Positions 6,826-9,003 of a DNA stretch of 9,003 nucleotides are shown in pieces. The position numbers were made by a program, and so were the translations under genes. Position 1 is the first letter of the stretch, and every line of letters starts with the position of its first letter. The notes below the pieces were generated by a model. The model did no database searches. It saw only the letters and a program-made list of their open reading frames with translations, and was not told where the DNA came from. The stretch spans positions 1 through 9,003 of the forward strand of contig JAFQHB010000063.1 of NCBI GenBank assembly GCA_017398165.1, written 5' to 3'. Source of the stretch: Bacillota bacterium (GTDB taxonomy: Bacteria > Bacillota > Dehalobacteriia > UBA4068 > UBA4997).

Positions 6826-9003
6826 TCAGGAGAGGGTCGTGATGCTCTGGCTGTTGGACCAGGGGCTGGAATTATCCTCGGCATCGGTGAGGGTGCGGAC
6901 ACGGAAGTGATAGGTAGTACCGGGCTGCAGATTGGATACCGTAAGATCGGTAAAGTAGGTAGTGATCGTCGAGCTGGTATTATTATCCGACCAAAACTCT
7001 ACCTGATATTTCAGGCTGCCGCTGTTGCTGTTTTGCCAGCTGATATATACGGCTGTGGAAGTCCGGGAGTCCAGCAGAATATTTGTGGGCGAATTCAGCG
7101 TGCCGGTGGGGATATCCACAGTGGGTTGATCGTCGTTATTGTCATCACCGTTGCTGCCTATAGGGTCAATATCGGTGACCTCCGGCGTACCGTGGACAGG
7201 GCAGACTGTAGTCGGCAGCGGGGTACTGCCGCTGACTTTGTTGGTTTCTGCCGGTTCTGTCATACGGTAGATCATTCGGGTCTCGGGGCAGGAATCGCTG
7301 GCCAAAAGCTTGGTAGTTTCGCAGATATTGGCCCATTTAACGTGATCGCCGGAGGAAGTAGGTACATTATCTTTATCGAAAATCTCGGTAACTGTCTCGG
7401 TGGTCAGATCGTTGGGCAGCATACCGGTATATTTATCGACAGTCAGCGATACGATGCCGCTGGGTTTGGTGAATCTGGATCCGGGCAGGTTCTTGCTGGC
7501 GCCGCCGATGACGTGCTTCCAGATCTGTGCGGGGTATTTGCCGCCGTATATCTGGCGCAGGTACTGTACGGTGCCGTTTTCGTCTTTATCGTTATCGTAG
7601 CCCATCCAGACAACACCTACCATCTCCGGCGAGAAAGCTGCGAACCAGGCGTCGCGGTTGCCGTTGAGTCCTTTGAAGTACGAAAGGTCAGGCAGCTGTA
7701 CCGTACCGGTTTTGGAGGCAACGTCACGATTGGGGAGCTGGGCGCGCGTACCGGTACCGGCGGTGGTAACGGATTTCAGCATATCGGTGACCAGATAAGC
7801 GGTGGTTTCTTTCATCGCGATAGTCTGGCTGAGCGAGGACTCATAGATCACGTTGCCGTCGCTGTCTTCGATACGGCTGATGCACCAGGGCTCGGTATAG
7901 ATGCCGCTGTTGGCCAGTGTGCCGTAGGCTGCCGCCATCTGCAGCGGGGATACGCCGTAGGTCAGGCCGCCCAGGCCGATGCTCAGGTTGTTATCCTGAT
8001 CGCTGAGGTTGATGCCCATTTTGCCGAGCATCTTCAGCGAGGCAGGCACTGTCGCCATCTGCAGGAACTTGACGGATGCAATATTGACGGAATACTGGCA
8101 GGCAGTACGCATCGAAATAATTCCGCGATAGCTGCCGTCATAGTTGCCGGGCTTCCAATTACTGCCAAAGGTGGTGGGAGCATCATTGGCAACGGTGGCA
8201 GGCGAATAACCGGCCTCTATTGCCGGTGCATAATCAGCAATCGGCTTGAATGTAGAGCCGGGCTGGCGGGTCATATCCGCAGCGCGGTTGTAGCCGCGTC
8301 GGGTAGTGTATTCGCGTCCGCCGACCATACCGAGGATGGAGTTATTGGTAGAATCCAATACTACCATCGCACTTTCGACCAGATCATTGGAGTATGTCTC
8401 GGGGAAATTGGCGTTGTTGGCGTAGGCTTCTTCCATCAGCGTCTGCACGGAATCATTCAGCGTGGTGTAGATACGCAGACCGGCAGTATAGATGGATTCG
8501 GAGGAATAGCCCAGATCACCCAGGATATCCTCGGCCTGGGAAATGACATAATCGGTGTACCAGGGATGATTATAAGAAGCCTTGTAAGCGGATTCGCCGG
8601 TTTGTACGACTTCTTCCTTGGCCGTGGTGATCTCCTCGGCCGAGTAGGTATCGGTATAATTGGACAGGTTGGTCAGCACCTGATTTTTGACTTTGAAAGA
8701 GTTGTCAGGGTCATTAAGTGGAGAGTACAGCTTGGGATTGCGGATGATGCCGACCAAAGTGGCGGCCTCGGCCAGCGAGATATCGCTGACGTCCTTGCCG
8801 AAGATCGTCTGGCTGGCTGCCTGTACGCCATAGGCACTGTGGCCGAAGTAAATCTCGTTCAGGTAGAGTGCCAGTATCTCATCTTTGGAATACTCATTCT
8901 CGAGCTGCATCGCCAGCACGGCCTCTTTGATCTTGCGTGCCAGTTTCTTGTCCTGATTATTGAGGATGGCGGTGCGGGCAAGCTGCATAGTGATGGTGCT
9001 GGC
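6826..9003 (-). CDS. Class A penicillin-binding protein (PBP1A/PonA-like) with C-terminal FN3 domain, 5' partial
   Basis: This is a bifunctional cell-wall synthase that polymerises lipid II through a GT51 glycosyltransferase domain and crosslinks the strands with a transpeptidase domain outside the membrane. The N-terminus, including the membrane anchor and catalytic Glu motif, lies beyond the right edge. The frame stays open through base 9003, reading ASTIT before Met at 8988, which is the conserved GxSTITxQLA motif and so not the start. Numbering from that Met, GT51 motifs RKIKEAVLAMQLE (18-30), KDEILALYLNEIYFG (35-49) and LAEAATLVGI (72-81) follow. The transpeptidase shows Ser245-x-x-Lys248, Ser300-Val-Asn302 and Lys426-Thr-Gly-Thr. 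Cys556, Cys567 and Cys596 sit in the typical post-catalytic segment. An Asp/Asn-rich linker (about 601-630) leads to an FN3 domain (632-720). FN3 tails are known in Firmicute PBP1 proteins. The gene is convergent with spoIVA. Whether this copy is vegetative or sporulation-specific cannot be told. Confidence 0.96.
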   Translation of the reverse strand, partial: ASTITMQLARTAILNNQDKKLARKIKEAVLAMQLENEYSKDEILALYLNEIYFGHSAYGVQAASQTIFGKDVSDISLAEAATLVGIIRNPKLYSPLNDPDNSFKVKNQVLTNLSNYTDTYSAEEITTAKEEVVQTGESAYKASYNHPWYTDYVISQAEDILGDLGYSSESIYTAGLRIYTTLNDSVQTLMEEAYANNANFPETYSNDLVESAMVVLDSTNNSILGMVGGREYTTRRGYNRAADMTRQPGSTFKPIADYAPAIEAGYSPATVANDAPTTFGSNWKPGNYDGSYRGIISMRTACQYSVNIASVKFLQMATVPASLKMLGKMGINLSDQDNNLSIGLGGLTYGVSPLQMAAAYGTLANSGIYTEPWCISRIEDSDGNVIYESSLSQTIAMKETTAYLVTDMLKSVTTAGTGTRAQLPNRDVASKTGTVQLPDLSYFKGLNGNRDAWFAAFSPEMVGVVWMGYDNDKDENGTVQYLRQIYGGKYPAQIWKHVIGGASKNLPGSRFTKPSGIVSLTVDKYTGMLPNDLTTETVTEIFDKDNVPTSSGDHVKWANICETTKLLASDSCPETRMIYRMTEPAETNKVSGSTPLPTTVCPVHGTPEVTDIDPIGSNGDDNNDDQPTVDIPTGTLNSPTNILLDSRTSTAVYISWQNSNSGSLKYQVEFWSDNNTSSTITTYFTDLTVSNLQPGTTYHFRVRTLTDAEDNSSPWSNSQSITTLS

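Noticed and set aside
6462..6902. A 146-codon minus-strand frame across the spoIVA end and the convergent gap
   Set aside because: It passes through both terminator hairpins and overlaps the coding ends of spoIVA and the PBP gene, so it is very unlikely to be a gene.

Overview
The window looks like a core-genome stretch of an endospore-forming Firmicute, most likely a Clostridia or Negativicutes lineage. Base composition is medium GC by eye (roughly 50-55%), with many CTG leucine codons. Three features support this: an IspH reductase fused to ribosomal-S1-type RNA-binding domains, a full-length spore-coat ATPase SpoIVA, and a class A penicillin-binding protein with a C-terminal fibronectin type III domain. 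I cannot name the genus from sequence alone. I see no mobile elements, tRNA or rRNA genes, CRISPR arrays or phage genes.

Layout, left to right. (1) Bases 1-1772 hold the 3' part of an ispH-S1 fusion gene, cut by the left edge and closed by a strong terminator. (2) A 230-base gap contains an extended -10 promoter. (3) der, plsY and gpsA follow on the plus strand with short gaps (63 and 42 bases), consistent with one transcription unit ending at a terminator near 5109-5147. (4) spoIVA follows with its own strong ribosome binding site, a GTG start and a terminator directly behind it. (5) A convergent gap of about 160 bases holds two terminators, one per direction, and a small tandem repeat. (6) A class A PBP gene runs on the minus strand to the right edge, where it is cut inside its glycosyltransferase domain.

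The genes cover isoprenoid precursor synthesis (IspH), probable RNA binding (S1 domains), 50S ribosome assembly (Der), sn-glycerol-3-phosphate supply and its first acylation in phospholipid synthesis (GpsA then PlsY), spore coat basement-layer assembly (SpoIVA) and peptidoglycan polymerisation and crosslinking (PBP). GpsA and PlsY are consecutive steps of one pathway. The remaining neighbours reflect conserved gene order more than a shared process.

I found no convincing new biological system. The points worth a second look are modest: the four-S1-domain IspH fusion, an 18-base tandem repeat that overlaps the der stop codon, an unusual residue in PlsY motif 1, the very short space left for a spoIVA promoter behind a hairpin, and a 9-base triplicated repeat between convergent terminators.
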